Shown here in pieces: positions 10,894 through 21,574 of a DNA stretch of 64,000 nucleotides. The stretch is from NCBI GenBank assembly GCA_002354735.1, contig DEMD01000009.1, positions 410,705 through 474,704 of the forward strand, in the 5' to 3' direction. The DNA comes from Gammaproteobacteria bacterium UBA2679 (GTDB lineage: Bacteria > Pseudomonadota > Gammaproteobacteria > Pseudomonadales > Oleiphilaceae). How positions within the stretch are numbered: the stretch's first letter is position 1; each line of letters starts with the position of its first letter. Both the position numbers and the translations under genes were made by a program. A model generated the notes under the pieces. It saw only the letters and a program-made list of their open reading frames with translations, was not told where the DNA came from and ran no database searches.

Positions 10894-12104
10894 AGTGAAA
10901 TCCCATCCAACTTCGCAACAGTAAGTATGTCCTTGTCGCCGCGACCAGAGAGGTTGACGATTATGCTCTGTTCCGGACTCATCTCCTTGGCCAGCTTCAT
11001 CGCATAAGCGATCGCATGCGCCGTCTCCAGCGCTGGCATGATGCCTTCGATACGGGTCATGGTATGGAACGCAGCCATGGCTTCGTCGTCGGTTGCGGCA
11101 ACGTATTGGGCGCGGCCAATGTCCTTCAGCCAGGCATGCTCAGGGCCGACGCCGGGATAATCGAGACCAGCAGACACCGAATGGGTCGCCGAAATCTGGC
11201 CGTCTTCGTCTTCCATGAGATAAGTGCGATTGCCGTGCAGCACACCAGGCCGTCCAGCAGAGAGCGGTGCCGCGTGCAGGCCGGTTTCGAGACCCTTGCC
11301 GCCGGCCTCGACGCCGTAGATCTTGACTGTTTCATCACCGAGGAATGGATAGAACAGACCGATGGCATTGGAGCCACCACCCACACAGGCCACAAGCGCA
11401 TCAGGCAGCTTTCCCTCTTTTTTGAGATGCTGCTCCCGCGCTTCGCGTCCGATCACCGCCTGAAAGTCTCTGACCAGCAGAGGGTAAGGATGCGGACCTG
11501 CTACCGTACCGATGATGTAGAACGTGTCTTCGACGGTACTGACCCAGTCACGCAATGCCTCGCTCATGGCGTCCTTGAGTGTCGCTGTGCCACTTGTGAC
11601 CGAGCGCACCTCGGCACCAAGCAACTTCATGCGGAATACGTTGAGCGACTGACGCTCGATATCTTCGGCGCCCATGAAGATGACGCACTCGAGACCAAGA
11701 CGGGCGGCCACTGTGGCTGATGCCACGCCGTGCTGCCCGGCGCCGGTTTCAGCGATGATTCGCTTCTTACCCAGGTGCTTGGCCAACAAAGCCTGGCCTA
11801 TGGTGTTATTGACCTTGTGGGCGCCGGTATGGTTCAGGTCTTCACGTTTAAAATACAGCTTGGCGCCGCCGATCTGCTTGGTCAGACGCTCGGCCAGGTA
11901 GAGTGGCGATGGCCGGCCCACGTAGTCAGCGAGATCACGATCAAACTCGCGCTGGAAGGCTTCGTCATTTTTCAGTTTGGCATATGCCTGCTCGAGTTCG
12001 AGCAGTGAGGCCATGAGCGTTTCTGACACGAATCGGCCACCATATTCGCCGAAGCGGCCGTTAACGTCAGGAAACTGTGCGAGATATTCTTTATCGAATT
12101 GCAT
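10890..12104 (-). CDS. trpB: Tryptophan synthase beta subunit
   Basis: PLP enzyme that joins indole to serine to make tryptophan. The protein has 404 residues with the PLP lysine in HTGAHKVNN (K97), the catalytic glutamate in [11 protein letters not shown] (E119) and the phosphate loop GGGSNAIG. It overlaps the trpF stop by 14 bp and the trpA start by 4 bp, forming a trpF-trpB-trpA unit. No attenuator-like leader with tandem Trp codons is evident upstream of trpF. Confidence 0.97.
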   Translation of the reverse strand: MQFDKEYLAQFPDVNGRFGEYGGRFVSETLMASLLELEQAYAKLKNDEAFQREFDRDLADYVGRPSPLYLAERLTKQIGGAKLYFKREDLNHTGAHKVNNTIGQALLAKHLGKKRIIAETGAGQHGVASATVAARLGLECVIFMGAEDIERQSLNVFRMKLLGAEVRSVTSGTATLKDAMSEALRDWVSTVEDTFYIIGTVAGPHPYPLLVRDFQAVIGREAREQHLKKEGKLPDALVACVGGGSNAIGLFYPFLGDETVKIYGVEAGGKGLETGLHAAPLSAGRPGVLHGNRTYLMEDEDGQISATHSVSAGLDYPGVGPEHAWLKDIGRAQYVAATDDEAMAAFHTMTRIEGIMPALETAHAIAYAMKLAKEMSPEQSIIVNLSGRGDKDILTVAKLDGISL

Positions 12105-12723
12105 ATGTAGCCATTACCTCATGCAGGAACTGCTGAATCTTTTGGGAGGACTTGACGCCCTTCTCTATTTCGACGCCGCCGCTGACATCCACAGCATACG
12201 GCCGCACTGAGTGTATTGCATCAGCGACATTGGCAGCGGTGAGTCCACCGGCGAGAATAAGTGGTTTGCCGATGCTGCCCTCGGCCAGCCCCCAGTCGAA
12301 GGTGCGGCCGGTACCGCCGTGGCGCACTGGATCAAAACTGTCGAGCAACAGGGCCTGCGCATTGCTGAAGCGATGAGCCTCCGCCGCGAGGTCAGTGGCG
12401 TCGGTCATGCCTATCGCCTTGACCCAGGGCAGACCGAACTGCTCGCAGAACTCGGGAGATTCGCTACCGTGAAACTGCAGTGTCTGGCAACCAGACTCGC
12501 CAATAGCCCGCCGTACTTCATCAGCCGCCGGATTGACGAACAGGGCCACCCGAGTAACGAAAGGCGGCAATTCACGACAGATTTCAGCGCAGCGACCAGG
12601 ACTGATCGCACGTATGCTCGGCGCGTAAAAGACGAAGCCCAGTGCGTCGGCACCCGCCTGCGCAGCCGCCAGAGCGTGCTCGGGTTCGCGGATACCGCAG
12701 ATTTTTACACGCACTCGCTGCAA
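12091..12723 (-). CDS. trpF: Phosphoribosylanthranilate isomerase
   Basis: Isomerises phosphoribosylanthranilate in tryptophan synthesis. The small TIM barrel begins [13 protein letters not shown], with the catalytic Cys in KICG, and ends with the phosphate site [10 protein letters not shown] and VDVSGGVE. I chose the TTG at 12723 because GGAGG lies nine bases upstream and the N-terminus then matches the family; GTG at 12714 is the alternative. An ATG at 12765 opens a longer frame with no ribosome site. The gene lies 77 bp after truA. Confidence 0.93.
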   Translation of the reverse strand: MQRVRVKICGIREPEHALAAAQAGADALGFVFYAPSIRAISPGRCAEICRELPPFVTRVALFVNPAADEVRRAIGESGCQTLQFHGSESPEFCEQFGLPWVKAIGMTDATDLAAEAHRFSNAQALLLDSFDPVRHGGTGRTFDWGLAEGSIGKPLILAGGLTAANVADAIHSVRPYAVDVSGGVEIEKGVKSSQKIQQFLHEVMATYAIR

Positions 12724-12800
12724 TCGGGCAGACCTCCGAAGATAAATCGATCCCGGAGTATACATGTGCTCATGCCTGCATTAAAGACAAGAGACCTGTG

Positions 12801-13640
12801 TCAGATCTCAGGTGGGAATACGGCAGGCCCTTTGGGGAGTGCTGGCAGACAGAAGTGCGCCGGATAATCCACGCCGACAAGGTAGAGACCATGAGCTGGT
12901 GCTGTGATGCCGGCGCAGCGGCGGTCCCGCGAAGCCAGCACCTCAGAGATCCAGGAGACGGGGCGCGTGCCCTCACCTATCGGCAGCAGTGTTCCGGTAA
13001 TGTTTCTAACCATGTGGTGGAGAAAGGCATTGGCCCGAAGTTGCAGCAGGACATAGTCGCCATGACGGCTGACATTGATTGAATGAAGTTCGCGCACTGG
13101 TGTCTTCGACTGACATTCCGCAGCACGCAGTGCGCTGAAATCATGCGTACCCAACAGCAACTGAGCAGCGTGGTGCATACGCTGCTCATCCAATGGGTAG
13201 TGAATCCACGTGCTTTGCCGATGGCGTTGGGCCGGCGGCACAGTCTGGTTGAGTATGACGTAGCGGTATTCGCGTGCGGTCGCACTGTAACGGGCATGAA
13301 ACTCAGTCGAGACGGGGCCAGCCCACCGCACCACGATATCCGGCGGCAGGAAATGGTTGGTGCCGGCAACCCAGGCATGGGGAGAACGGGATGCAAGGGT
13401 ATCGAAGTGGACCACCTGGGCGGTCGCGTGAACACCGGCATCCGTTCGGCCGGCACAACTGAGGGCAACGTCGTGCGCTGCCACCCGGCTCAGTGCCTTC
13501 TGTAAGGCACCTTGAACCGTGTCATGATCGGACAGTTGCGCCTGCCAGCCATGATAGAGACTACCTTGGTAGGCGACGACGAGGGCGATGCGACCAGCCG
13601 GAAGCGGCTCATTACTGAATCGTTCTAGAGCTGATCGCAA
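12801..13640 (-). CDS. truA: tRNA pseudouridine(38-40) synthase TruA
   Basis: Makes pseudouridine in the anticodon stem-loop at positions 38-40. The catalytic aspartate is D67 in CAGRTDAGVHA, and the RIALVVAYQGSLYHGWQ N-terminal strand is typical. The start codon appears to be TTG at 13640; there is no in-frame ATG or GTG before the conserved core. The protein has 279 residues including ~16 extra at the N-terminus. fimV ends 35 bp upstream; this fimV-truA-trpF order is the pseudomonad one. Confidence 0.94.
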   Translation of the reverse strand: MRSALERFSNEPLPAGRIALVVAYQGSLYHGWQAQLSDHDTVQGALQKALSRVAAHDVALSCAGRTDAGVHATAQVVHFDTLASRSPHAWVAGTNHFLPPDIVVRWAGPVSTEFHARYSATAREYRYVILNQTVPPAQRHRQSTWIHYPLDEQRMHHAAQLLLGTHDFSALRAAECQSKTPVRELHSINVSRHGDYVLLQLRANAFLHHMVRNITGTLLPIGEGTRPVSWISEVLASRDRRCAGITAPAHGLYLVGVDYPAHFCLPALPKGPAVFPPEI

Positions 13641-13675
13641 ATCCTGCTTTCCCCGACATCCCTATTACCACCATC

Positions 13676-16600
13676 TTACAGGCCAGCGAGGAGTTCGTTG
13701 GCTTCTGTCTTCTGCTCATCGCTGCCTTCTTCGACAACTTCGAGCAGGATATCACGTGCACCATCCTTGTCACCCATATCGAGATAGGCGCGGGCGAGGT
13801 CCAGTTTGGTCGCAGCTTCGTCAGCATCTGACATGAAATCGAAATCATCTTCGATGTCTTTGCTTTCTACAACTTCGGCATCATCACCTGAGCCAGCAGG
13901 CGAATCTGCGGCAGTGGCCAGTGAATCCTCTGTCGCGCCGGCGTCAAGCTCATCCAACTCAAGGTCGCCATCATCAAGATCATCAAGATCTATGCTGTCG
14001 ATATCGAGGTCGTCCATTTCAAGATCAGCCAGGTCCAGCGTCTCATCACGCCCTTCGCTCAGCTGTCGGTCGGCCGGCGTCGTCTCAGCCACTGGCGCCG
14101 CTGTGGGAATGGTATCTTCCTCATCGAGCTCAAGATCAAAGTCGGCAAGTTCGTCTTCGTCAGCTTCACTGAGCTCGAGATCCAGATCGCTGCTATCCAG
14201 TTCGATCTCGTCATCCGCCGAATCCAGTTCGATAGGCTCTTCCAAGGAAGCATTGATTTCGTCAGCAGCGGCCTCAGCAGCCTGCAGTGAGCGATCGAAA
14301 TCGGTACTGCGTGGGTCGCCATTGCGGTCACCATCGACGCTCTCGAGTGTGTCGAGATCAAGTAAGTCTGCCTCGTCTTCGAGGCTGCTCGTCGACACGG
14401 CGGCTGGGGAACCATCTGCATCGTCGAGATCCAGATCGCTGATCCGGAAATCGATATCCAGATCATCGCTCTCATCAAACGCGCCCGATGTTGTGGTGTC
14501 GTCCAGGCTGAAACTCAGATCGCGAGTATTATCCGGCGAGTCAGGTGTCCTAGCTGCGATATCATAGCCGGAGTCTACATCCAGCTCGTCAAGCTCATCG
14601 CTGGCCGAAGGGGTGCTGCGATCAGAGGACTCGTCGGAATCTCCAAAAACATCCGCCAGATCGTCATCACTCAACTCATCTTCGGTATCCGGGTGTCCTG
14701 TTCTGGCGTAAGCCAACGTCGGTGAAGACGATGAGTTTCGCAGTTCTTCTTCCAGCGCCTCAAGCGAGGTATCGTCCGCTTCGTCGGCATCTTCGTCGGT
14801 GGCGATGTCATAGCGATTCATCACGCTCTGCGCTTCGACGATGGCGTCTTCGTCTTCACCAGCCATGATGCGATCGTAAGCCTGGTGCATGGCGGCTGTA
14901 GCACCAGCCATACCAAGCACATCAAGCAATTTAACCCGATAGCGCTGATTGTCAGGCTCTTTCTCGAGCGCATCTTCGAGCACTTGCCGAGCCTGATCTT
15001 CGCGGTCGTAGGCGAGGTAGACGTCGGCAGCAGCGACCGGGTCGGACTCGTCAGAGGCGGCATCTACGGCGCTGCGCGACATGCCGGCTCGTGATGCCGC
15101 TATCGCTGCGCCTGAAGGCCCGCTAGCAGCATTCTCAGCCAACTCATAATCGTCTGCTTCCTTGTTGGCCTTTCGACGGGACATGGCCCACAGTAGTAAC
15201 AGTATCAGGAGCAGACCGCCAGCCAATGCCATTTGATACAGCGGATTGGACGCAATCTGGTCAAGCAGATTCTCAGGCTCTGCGGCAACCGGCTCTGCTG
15301 CTTCCCGTGGCTTAACCACTGGAATTTCTTCAGTCAATACCGCCACTTCGGCTGCAGGCTCATCGCCTGCGCCCTCGGTCATCTCACCAGCGGCCATTTC
15401 GGCTTCCGGGCTGGCAGGATCAATTGCGGTGGTTTCGCCTGCCTCGCCCTGAGGCGCGGCTGGGTCACTGCTCGTCATGCCATCAGCCGGGGCGCTGGCT
15501 TGTGTGGCAGGATCGCCTGCCTGTCCGCCTGCGCCATCTGCAGGCGAGGTTTCAGGCTGGGTTACAGTATTGGTGGCGGCCGGCTTCTCAGGCGAGCCCG
15601 CTGCAGAAGATGCCGCGCCTTCATTCTGAGTCCGCTGCTTGGCCAGTTGTGCCTGCAATGCCGCGAGCTCATCATCCTTGAGCTTCACAAGACGTTGCGC
15701 GGTCGCCAGCTGTTCCTGCACAGCGTCGAGTCGACTCTTCAGCTCTTCATTGGCGCGCGTCTGCTCCGCAAGATCCTCACCGAGCACAACCGGATCGGTG
15801 GCGCGAACGCTTGTACCCGTAACCTGCCCCTCACCGGAGTTGGCTTCAGAGCCGGTCGCTGTTCCACGCTCGTCAGCGAGAATTCGCATCTGATCCGTTC
15901 GGGACCCTTCGCTGCCTGTGATGACCTCGAATTCACGATTCTGCACCGCGAACTCGCTGGTCGCATCACGACGGTCGCGTTCGAGAATGGTTTGCTCATC
16001 CGGAATCTTCAGCATCTGGCCACGCTTGACCAGGTTGATGTTGTTGTTGACGAAGGCGTCCGGGTTCAGATCCTGAATCGCCAGCATCATCTGCTGTGGA
16101 GAAATCTGACTATTGGGCCGGGTCTTGAGCGCTATTTCCCACATGGTTTCATCAGCGCGAATGGGACCGTAAGCGTCAGTCTGTCCACCACCCTGCGGTG
16201 CCGAACTGGCTGGCACGGTGGAACGAGCCGTTTGTTGAGTGCTCGCGGCAGGCGTTTTCGGCGCAGGGGCGCTCTGTCGTGCCGGCGGCTGAGACGTCGT
16301 GTTCGCCTGGACGGTCTGTACCGGCGCAGCCGACGTTGTATTGTCGAGGCTATAGGTCGGCGGATCGATCAGCAAAGCATATTCACGAAGCAGACGACCG
16401 GAAGGCCAGTTCACTTCGACAAGGAAATTAAGGTAAGGCTCTCGTACCGGTTTTGAACTGCTAAGACGGATCACAGCGCCGCCAGTGTTCTTCCATTCGA
16501 CCTTGAAGCGAACGTCATTGAGGAAGAACGCGCGATCGATGTTCGCCCGCCTGAACGCTTCCTGACTTGCCAGGGCCGTGACAATTTCAGACGGCTGCAG

Positions 16601-16747
16601 GCCCTCCGTGTTCACCAGCTCGATCTGAGCATCTAGGGGCTGGTTCAGCGACGAGTTGACGGTAACTTCGCCGAGGCCTAGTGCCTGTGCGATGCTGGCA
16701 GAGAGCGAGGATGCTGCGAAGAGTGCAACCGCGAACTTGCGAACCAT
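13676..16747 (-). CDS. fimV: FimV/HubP-family polar peptidoglycan-binding protein
   Basis: Pole-organising inner-membrane protein needed for type IV pilus function and polar signalling in Pseudomonas and relatives. Of about 1023 residues: signal peptide; a FimV N-terminal domain (GLGEVTVNSSLNQPLDAQIEL); a LysM-like segment near 194-247; a coiled coil with Gln/Ala-rich linker; one membrane span near 504-523; a TPR region (about 590-660); a very acidic Asp/Glu/Leu/Ser tract (about 660-975); and the conserved C-terminal FimV domain. ATG 16747 is chosen because AAGGA lies seven bases upstream; upstream in-frame codons reach 16807 without a ribosome site. pilZ elsewhere in the window fits a type IV pilus lifestyle. 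Confidence 0.93.
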   Translation of the reverse strand: MVRKFAVALFAASSLSASIAQALGLGEVTVNSSLNQPLDAQIELVNTEGLQPSEIVTALASQEAFRRANIDRAFFLNDVRFKVEWKNTGGAVIRLSSSKPVREPYLNFLVEVNWPSGRLLREYALLIDPPTYSLDNTTSAAPVQTVQANTTSQPPARQSAPAPKTPAASTQQTARSTVPASSAPQGGGQTDAYGPIRADETMWEIALKTRPNSQISPQQMMLAIQDLNPDAFVNNNINLVKRGQMLKIPDEQTILERDRRDATSEFAVQNREFEVITGSEGSRTDQMRILADERGTATGSEANSGEGQVTGTSVRATDPVVLGEDLAEQTRANEELKSRLDAVQEQLATAQRLVKLKDDELAALQAQLAKQRTQNEGAASSAAGSPEKPAATNTVTQPETSPADGAGGQAGDPATQASAPADGMTSSDPAAPQGEAGETTAIDPASPEAEMAAGEMTEGAGDEPAAEVAVLTEEIPVVKPREAAEPVAAEPENLLDQIASNPLYQMALAGGLLLILLLLWAMSRRKANKEADDYELAENAASGPSGAAIAASRAGMSRSAVDAASDESDPVAAADVYLAYDREDQARQVLEDALEKEPDNQRYRVKLLDVLGMAGATAAMHQAYDRIMAGEDEDAIVEAQSVMNRYDIATDEDADEADDTSLEALEEELRNSSSSPTLAYARTGHPDTEDELSDDDLADVFGDSDESSDRSTPSASDELDELDVDSGYDIAARTPDSPDNTRDLSFSLDDTTTSGAFDESDDLDIDFRISDLDLDDADGSPAAVSTSSLEDEADLLDLDTLESVDGDRNGDPRSTDFDRSLQAAEAAADEINASLEEPIELDSADDEIELDSSDLDLELSEADEDELADFDLELDEEDTIPTAAPVAETTPADRQLSEGRDETLDLADLEMDDLDIDSIDLDDLDDGDLELDELDAGATEDSLATAADSPAGSGDDAEVVESKDIEDDFDFMSDADEAATKLDLARAYLDMGDKDGARDILLEVVEEGSDEQKTEANELLAGL

Positions 16748-16891
16748 AGCCATTTCCTTAGTGTCACAATACTGAGTCAAAGTAGTCCGCGGAGGTGAGC
16801 CCTGCAATTTTGCAGAGACAGGCAGAGCCTCTAGCGTACCTAGAATTGAAGTGTCTTATCGAAAGTAAGTATTGATGAGGGATCAGTTTTT

Positions 16892-16922
16892 TACAAGAAA
16901 ATAGCCCGCGGGCTCCGCGGGC
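16892..16922 (-). terminator. Intrinsic terminator after asd
   Basis: On the minus strand an 8-bp GC stem (arms 16915-16922 and 16904-16911, loop of three) is followed directly by TATTTTCTTG. This is a classical rho-independent terminator about 50 bp after the asd stop. It separates the leuCDB-asd transcript from fimV. Confidence 0.8.
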
Positions 16923-16973
16923 ACACTTACGCCCCCGGGCTTGCGGGGCGAGAGAGGCATCAGGACGAGCTGA

Positions 16974-18080
16974 TCAGAGCCTGCCGACCAGGATTGCCAG
17001 CATTCGGCGCAAAGGCTCTGCGGCACCCCAAAGGAGCTGGTCGCCAACCGTGAACAGGCTGAGGTAGTCATCCCCCAGTGAGAGCTTGCGGATGCGACCC
17101 ACCGGGATCTGCAGGGAACCGCTGGCATAGGCAGGCGTGAGTTTGGCGCGGGTGGCTTCCGGCGTATTGTCGATGACTTCCACCCACTCATTTCCGCTGG
17201 CAATGATGTCTTCCAGGGCGCGAACCGACACACCCTTCTTCAGCTTCACCGTGACCGACTGGCTATGTGAGCGCATGGCGCCGACACGTACACACAAGCC
17301 ATCAATCGGGATCGGGCGCTGGGAATTGCCAAGGATCTTGTTGGCCTCAACCCCAGCCTTCCACTCTTCACGTGTCTGACCATTGGCGACAAGACTGTCG
17401 ATCCAGGGAATCACGCTACCAGCCAGTGGGGTACTGAAACACTCCACCGGAAAATCCTTGTCATGCATGCTGGCGATAACTTTCTGGTCGATATCCAGAA
17501 TTGCACTGGCAGGATCGTCGAGCAGCTCGCGACAGTCACCATGCAGGCGCCCCATCTGCTGGAGCAGTTCACGCATATGGCGCGCACCACCACCAGAAGC
17601 AGCCTGATACGTGGTAGGATTTGCCCACTCCACAAGATTCTCGCGGAACAGACCGATGAGCCCCATCAGCATCAAACTGACCGTGCAATTGCCGCCGACA
17701 TAAGTGCGAACGCCTGAGTCGAGGGCACGATCGATGACATTGCGATTTACCGGATCGAGAATGATGACCGCATCATCCTGCATTCGCAGCGCCGAAGCAG
17801 CGTCTAACCAGTAACCATCCCAACCAGACGCGCGCAGGTCCTTGAAGACCTGTTTTGTGTAATCGCCGCCCTGACAGCTGACCACGATATCCATCTCTGC
17901 GAGCGCCCTGATATCGGTCGCGTCCAGCAGTGGTCGCCCATCTGGACCAGCTTCGCCACCCTGCGACGTCGAGAAATAGCAGGCATCGATAGCATCGAGA
18001 TCGCCACAGGCTTCAAGCCTGGACATCAACACCGAGCCAACCATGCCACGCCAACCTACAAGACCTACTTTCTGTTTCAT
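16974..18080 (-). CDS. asd: Aspartate-semialdehyde dehydrogenase
   Basis: NADPH-dependent reduction of aspartyl phosphate, the branch step to lysine/diaminopimelate, threonine and methionine. The protein begins MKQKVGLVGWRGMVGSVL with the nucleotide-binding Gly motif. The catalytic cysteine is C132 in GGNCTVSLML. This is the ~370-residue Asd form of enterics and Pseudomonas. An ATG four codons upstream (18092) is possible, but 18080 gives the normal N-terminus. It lies 75 bp after leuB and ends before a strong terminator. Confidence 0.96.
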   Translation of the reverse strand: MKQKVGLVGWRGMVGSVLMSRLEACGDLDAIDACYFSTSQGGEAGPDGRPLLDATDIRALAEMDIVVSCQGGDYTKQVFKDLRASGWDGYWLDAASALRMQDDAVIILDPVNRNVIDRALDSGVRTYVGGNCTVSLMLMGLIGLFRENLVEWANPTTYQAASGGGARHMRELLQQMGRLHGDCRELLDDPASAILDIDQKVIASMHDKDFPVECFSTPLAGSVIPWIDSLVANGQTREEWKAGVEANKILGNSQRPIPIDGLCVRVGAMRSHSQSVTVKLKKGVSVRALEDIIASGNEWVEVIDNTPEATRAKLTPAYASGSLQIPVGRIRKLSLGDDYLSLFTVGDQLLWGAAEPLRRMLAILVGRL

Positions 18081-18155
18081 GACTTCATCCATATCTATGG
18101 TGCATTCACTGAATCCAGATCGGAGAATTCAGAATAAGAATTTTCTGTGCGCCAG

Positions 18156-19244
18156 CTATGCCAGCGCGAGCGCAGCCACTACGGCTTCACCCATTTGCTT
18201 CGTGCTGACGCTCTGCCCTGGCACATCAGCAATATCTGCGGTTCGCAGACCCTGATCCAGCACTGCGCCTACCGCACGCTCAATGGCATCGGCTGCCTGC
18301 AGGGCCGCATCACTTCGGATTGAGTATCGCAGCATGAGCGCAGCCGACAGGATCGTCGCCAGCGGATTGGCCACGCCACGACCCGCAATGTCAGGTGCAG
18401 AGCCATGGCAAGGCTCATACATGCCCTTGTTGTCAGCATCGAGTGAGGCCGAAGGCAGCATACCGATCGAGCCAGTCAGCATCGCCGCCTCATCCGAGAG
18501 GATATCGCCGAACATGTTTCCAGTTACGATAACGTCGAACTGCTTTGGTGCACGAACAAGCTGCATCGCCGCGTTGTCGACGTACATGTGCGAGAGTTCG
18601 ACGTCAGGATAGTCGGCAGCCATGCTTGTCACGATTTCACGCCAGAGCCGCGTCACTTCCAGAACGTTTGCCTTGTCGACAGAGCAGAGTTTGCCAGAGC
18701 GCTTGCGTGCAGCCTCGAACGCCACTGCAGCGATCCGGCGAATTTCCGGCTCACTGTAGCGGTAGGTATTGAAGCCTTCGCGGTCACCAGCCTCGTTGAC
18801 ATGCACGCCCCGTGGCTTGCCAAAATAGATACCGCCGGTGAGTTCCCGAACGATAAGAATGTCGAGACCCGACACGATTTCCGGCTTCAACGAGCTTGCC
18901 GCGGCAAGCTGAGGATACAGGATCGCGGGACGCAGATTGGCAAATAACTGCAGACCCGAACGCAGGCCGAGCAGGCCGTTTTCCGGACGCTTACCGGCCT
19001 CAATGGCATCCCATTTGGGTCCACCGACTGCACCGAGCAGAATGGCATCCGCAGCGCGAGCCTTGTCCATCGTTTCATCTGGCAGCGGCGTGCCATGGGC
19101 ATCTATGGCCGCACCACCGACCAGACCATGCTCGATCTGCAGACCAAGCCCGAAGAGCTGATCGACACGATTCAGCACCTTGGCAGCCTCAGCCATAATC
19201 TCTGGGCCAATTCCATCGCCCGGGAGTAACAACACTGAACTCAT
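18156..19244 (-). CDS. leuB: 3-isopropylmalate dehydrogenase
   Basis: NAD-dependent oxidative decarboxylation of 3-isopropylmalate in leucine synthesis. The N-terminal [13 protein letters not shown], the substrate arginine/lysine region ([11 protein letters not shown]) and the metal-binding [14 protein letters not shown] are all present. ATG 19244 is preferred over the TTG two codons earlier. The protein has 362 residues, normal for the family. It is third in leuC-leuD-leuB, 31 bp after leuD. Confidence 0.97.
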   Translation of the reverse strand: MSSVLLLPGDGIGPEIMAEAAKVLNRVDQLFGLGLQIEHGLVGGAAIDAHGTPLPDETMDKARAADAILLGAVGGPKWDAIEAGKRPENGLLGLRSGLQLFANLRPAILYPQLAAASSLKPEIVSGLDILIVRELTGGIYFGKPRGVHVNEAGDREGFNTYRYSEPEIRRIAAVAFEAARKRSGKLCSVDKANVLEVTRLWREIVTSMAADYPDVELSHMYVDNAAMQLVRAPKQFDVIVTGNMFGDILSDEAAMLTGSIGMLPSASLDADNKGMYEPCHGSAPDIAGRGVANPLATILSAALMLRYSIRSDAALQAADAIERAVGAVLDQGLRTADIADVPGQSVSTKQMGEAVVAALALA

Positions 19245-19281
19245 ACTCAATTTTCCATATGGGATTACGACGTGGGCGAGC

Positions 19282-19953
19282 TTAGACGCCAGCGCTTTCT
19301 ACGTCGGTGAACATCCAGGGGGTGATCTGCTTACGCTGCTGCTCATAGGCGCGAATGGCATCGCTTTCCTTCAGCGTCAGACCTATTTCGTCCAAACCTT
19401 CCAGTAAGCACTTCTTGCGGAAACCATCGATTTCGAAATCGAACACCAGTTCATCAGCGCTGCCACCGAACACTGTGACCGTCTGAGCCGGCAGGTTTAT
19501 GGTGACTTCACAGCCAGGCACCCGTGCAACCGCGTCGAACAAGATCTTTACCTCTTCTTCTTTCAGAACAATAGGTAACAAGCCATTCTTAAAGCAGTTA
19601 TTGAAGAATATATCAGCAAAGCCTGGCGCGATGATCGAACGGAAGCCGAAGTCTTCCAATGCCCATGGCGCGTGCTCACGTGACGAACCGCAGCCAAAGT
19701 TTGGACCGGCCAGTAACACGCTCGCCTCGTCATAAGGCTGCTTGTTGAGCACAAAATCAGGGTTCAGCGGGCGCTGACTGTTGTCTGCATCAGGCTGGCC
19801 TTCATCGAGATAACGCAACTCGTCGAACAGATTCGGTCCGAAGCCGCTGCGCTTGATCGACTTCAGGAACTGCTTCGGGATAATCATATCTGTATCAACG
19901 TTGGCACGATTGAGCGGCGCCACGATACCCGTGTGAACAGTGAACTTTCTCAT
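19282..19953 (-). CDS. leuD: 3-isopropylmalate dehydratase small subunit
   Basis: Swivelling small subunit of isopropylmalate isomerase; pairs with LeuC. The 223-residue protein starts [22 protein letters not shown] and has the conserved [17 protein letters not shown] loop that reaches the active site. Its ATG overlaps the leuC stop by 4 bp, consistent with equal subunit translation. Confidence 0.97.
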   Translation of the reverse strand: MRKFTVHTGIVAPLNRANVDTDMIIPKQFLKSIKRSGFGPNLFDELRYLDEGQPDADNSQRPLNPDFVLNKQPYDEASVLLAGPNFGCGSSREHAPWALEDFGFRSIIAPGFADIFFNNCFKNGLLPIVLKEEEVKILFDAVARVPGCEVTINLPAQTVTVFGGSADELVFDFEIDGFRKKCLLEGLDEIGLTLKESDAIRAYEQQRKQITPWMFTDVESAGV

Positions 19954-21461
19954 GCCGCAACTCCGTTGGGTGACTCGCCAGCTGACAAATGATCAGGATC
20001 AACAGGTTGCAGTGTTCTTATGTCAACGAAGTGACCGAATACGGCCGCTGCCGCCGCCATGGCAGGCGATACCAGATGCGTGCGACCACCAAAACCCTGT
20101 CGGCCTTCGAAATTGCGATTGGAGGTCGAGGCGCAATGCTCACCCTGCCCCAGTTTATCCGCGTTCATGGCCAGGCACATCGAACAGCCAGGCTCACGCC
20201 AGTCCAGACCAGCTTCACGGAATATCACATCAAGCCCTTCGGCTTCTGCCTGCCGCTTGACGAGTCCGGAACCAGGCACAACGAGCGCCTGCTTGATAGT
20301 CGATGCAACCTTGCGACCCTTCACGACGGCCGCAGCCTCGCGCAGGTCTTCTATGCGCGAATTCGTGCAGCTGCCGATAAAGACGCGGTCGAGCCGAATG
20401 TCAGTGATTGCCTGACCCTCGCTCAAACCCATGTAGCTCAGTGCCCGCGCCCGCGAGTCAGCATTCTGCTGCACACGATCTGCGCTGCGCTCGCTACCAT
20501 CAGGCACGTTTTCATCAACAGCAACCACCATCTCAGGCGAGGTGCCCCAGGTGACCTGTGGGGCCAGGTTACTGATATCGATCTCGACCACGGTATCGAA
20601 GTGGGCACCCGCATCACTTGTGAGTGTGCGCCAGTAATCTACCGCACGATCCCACTCTTCCGGATCGTCATTGCCGGGGCTGAATGGCCGACCGGCGAAA
20701 TAATCGATGGTGGTCTGATCAACGGCAATCATGCCTGCTCGTGCACCAGCTTCTATAGCCATGTTGCAGACCGTCATTCGACCTTCCATCGAGAGCGCTT
20801 CAATGGCTTCGCCAGCGAACTCTATCGCGTGACCATTACCGCCAGCGGTGCCGATTCGACCGATGATTGCCAGGACGATGTCCTTGGCATAAATACCCTG
20901 TGGCGCCTTGCCGGTGACCCGCACCAGCATATTCTTCATTTTCTTCGCAACGAGACACTGGGTTGCCAGCACGTGCTCGACTTCGGAAGTACCTATGCCG
21001 TGGGCCAGCGCACCGAACGCGCCATGCGTGGAGGTATGCGAGTCGCCGCAGACTACGGTCATGCCTGGCAGCGTTGCACCCTGCTCCGGACCGATCACAT
21101 GGACGATGCCCTGACGCATGTCGTTCATCCGGAACTCGAGGATGCCGAAATCGTCACAATTACTATCCAGCGTCTGCACCTGTATGCGCGAAACCGGATC
21201 GACGATGCCACTCACGCCCGCGCTCTGGTTCTCAGTGGGCACATTGTGATCGGGCGTGGCAATGTTGGCACTGATGCGCCAGGGCTTGCGCCCGGCGATC
21301 CGCAGCCCTTCAAAGGCCTGCGGCGACGTGACTTCGTGTAGCAGTTGTCGGTCGATGTAGATCAGTGCGCTGCCGTCATCGCGCTGGGTGACGACGTGGC
21401 TGTCCCATAACTTGTCATACAGGGTCTTGGCGGACCTATTATTAGACCTATCTATCGACAT
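19950..21461 (-). CDS. leuC: 3-isopropylmalate dehydratase large subunit
   Basis: Aconitase-family large subunit with a [4Fe-4S] cluster. The three cluster cysteines are visible in [12 protein letters not shown] and [12 protein letters not shown]. The N-terminus ([14 protein letters not shown]) is typical after ~11 extra residues. At 503 residues it is longer than the common ~470. It begins the leuCDB-asd unit; leuA is not in this window. A probable promoter lies about 45 bp upstream. Confidence 0.96.
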   Translation of the reverse strand: MSIDRSNNRSAKTLYDKLWDSHVVTQRDDGSALIYIDRQLLHEVTSPQAFEGLRIAGRKPWRISANIATPDHNVPTENQSAGVSGIVDPVSRIQVQTLDSNCDDFGILEFRMNDMRQGIVHVIGPEQGATLPGMTVVCGDSHTSTHGAFGALAHGIGTSEVEHVLATQCLVAKKMKNMLVRVTGKAPQGIYAKDIVLAIIGRIGTAGGNGHAIEFAGEAIEALSMEGRMTVCNMAIEAGARAGMIAVDQTTIDYFAGRPFSPGNDDPEEWDRAVDYWRTLTSDAGAHFDTVVEIDISNLAPQVTWGTSPEMVVAVDENVPDGSERSADRVQQNADSRARALSYMGLSEGQAITDIRLDRVFIGSCTNSRIEDLREAAAVVKGRKVASTIKQALVVPGSGLVKRQAEAEGLDVIFREAGLDWREPGCSMCLAMNADKLGQGEHCASTSNRNFEGRQGFGGRTHLVSPAMAAAAAVFGHFVDIRTLQPVDPDHLSAGESPNGVAA

Positions 21462-21505
21462 ATACGCTCGCAGACCTGGTGGTCTTCCTCAAAAAACGGC
21501 TCATC

Positions 21506-21534
21506 ATGCTACGCTTCGAGGCCCGAAAATTCAA
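21506..21534 (-). promoter_or_regulatory. Probable sigma-70 promoter for leuC
   Basis: Reading the minus strand, TTGAAT (21534-21529) is followed by a 17-bp spacer and TAGCAT (21511-21506). Each box matches four of six consensus bases at ideal spacing. Transcription would begin near 21499, leaving a leader under 45 nt. No leucine-rich leader peptide is present, so attenuation by translation is unlikely. Confidence 0.45.
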
Positions 21535-21540
21535 TGCTGC

Positions 21541-21555
21541 GGGGCTACGAGCCCC
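21541..21555 (-). terminator. Possible weak terminator after the MFS gene
   Basis: GGGGCT and AGCCCC (21541-21546 and 21550-21555) form a 6-bp stem with a 3-nt loop, 20 bp after the MFS stop on the minus strand. The T-rich run comes only ~10 nt later, so termination would be weak or dependent on other factors. Confidence 0.35.
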
Positions 21556-21574
21556 GGCAAACGCACGCGCCCGC

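Noticed and set aside
12724..12800. Tryptophan attenuator before trpF
   Set aside because: The gap is 77 bp with no Trp-codon leader peptide and no clear terminator stem.
13806..14567. Ser-rich plus-strand frame of 253 codons
   Set aside because: It is the mirror of the Asp/Glu-rich fimV tract; the Ser runs come from reading GAT/GAG-rich DNA backwards.
15233..16456. Long plus-strand frame of 407 codons
   Set aside because: It lies antisense to fimV, whose N-terminal and LysM regions are clearly coding; the product is low-complexity Arg/Cys/Gly-rich and unlike a protein family.
19989..21341. Long plus-strand frame of 450 codons
   Set aside because: Antisense to leuC, which has full Fe-S cysteine motifs and a normal length; a GC-rich mirror frame.
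21462..21574. Leucine attenuator leader upstream of leuC
   Set aside because: No short frame with tandem Leu codons and no attenuator pair; the hairpin there lies upstream of the likely promoter.
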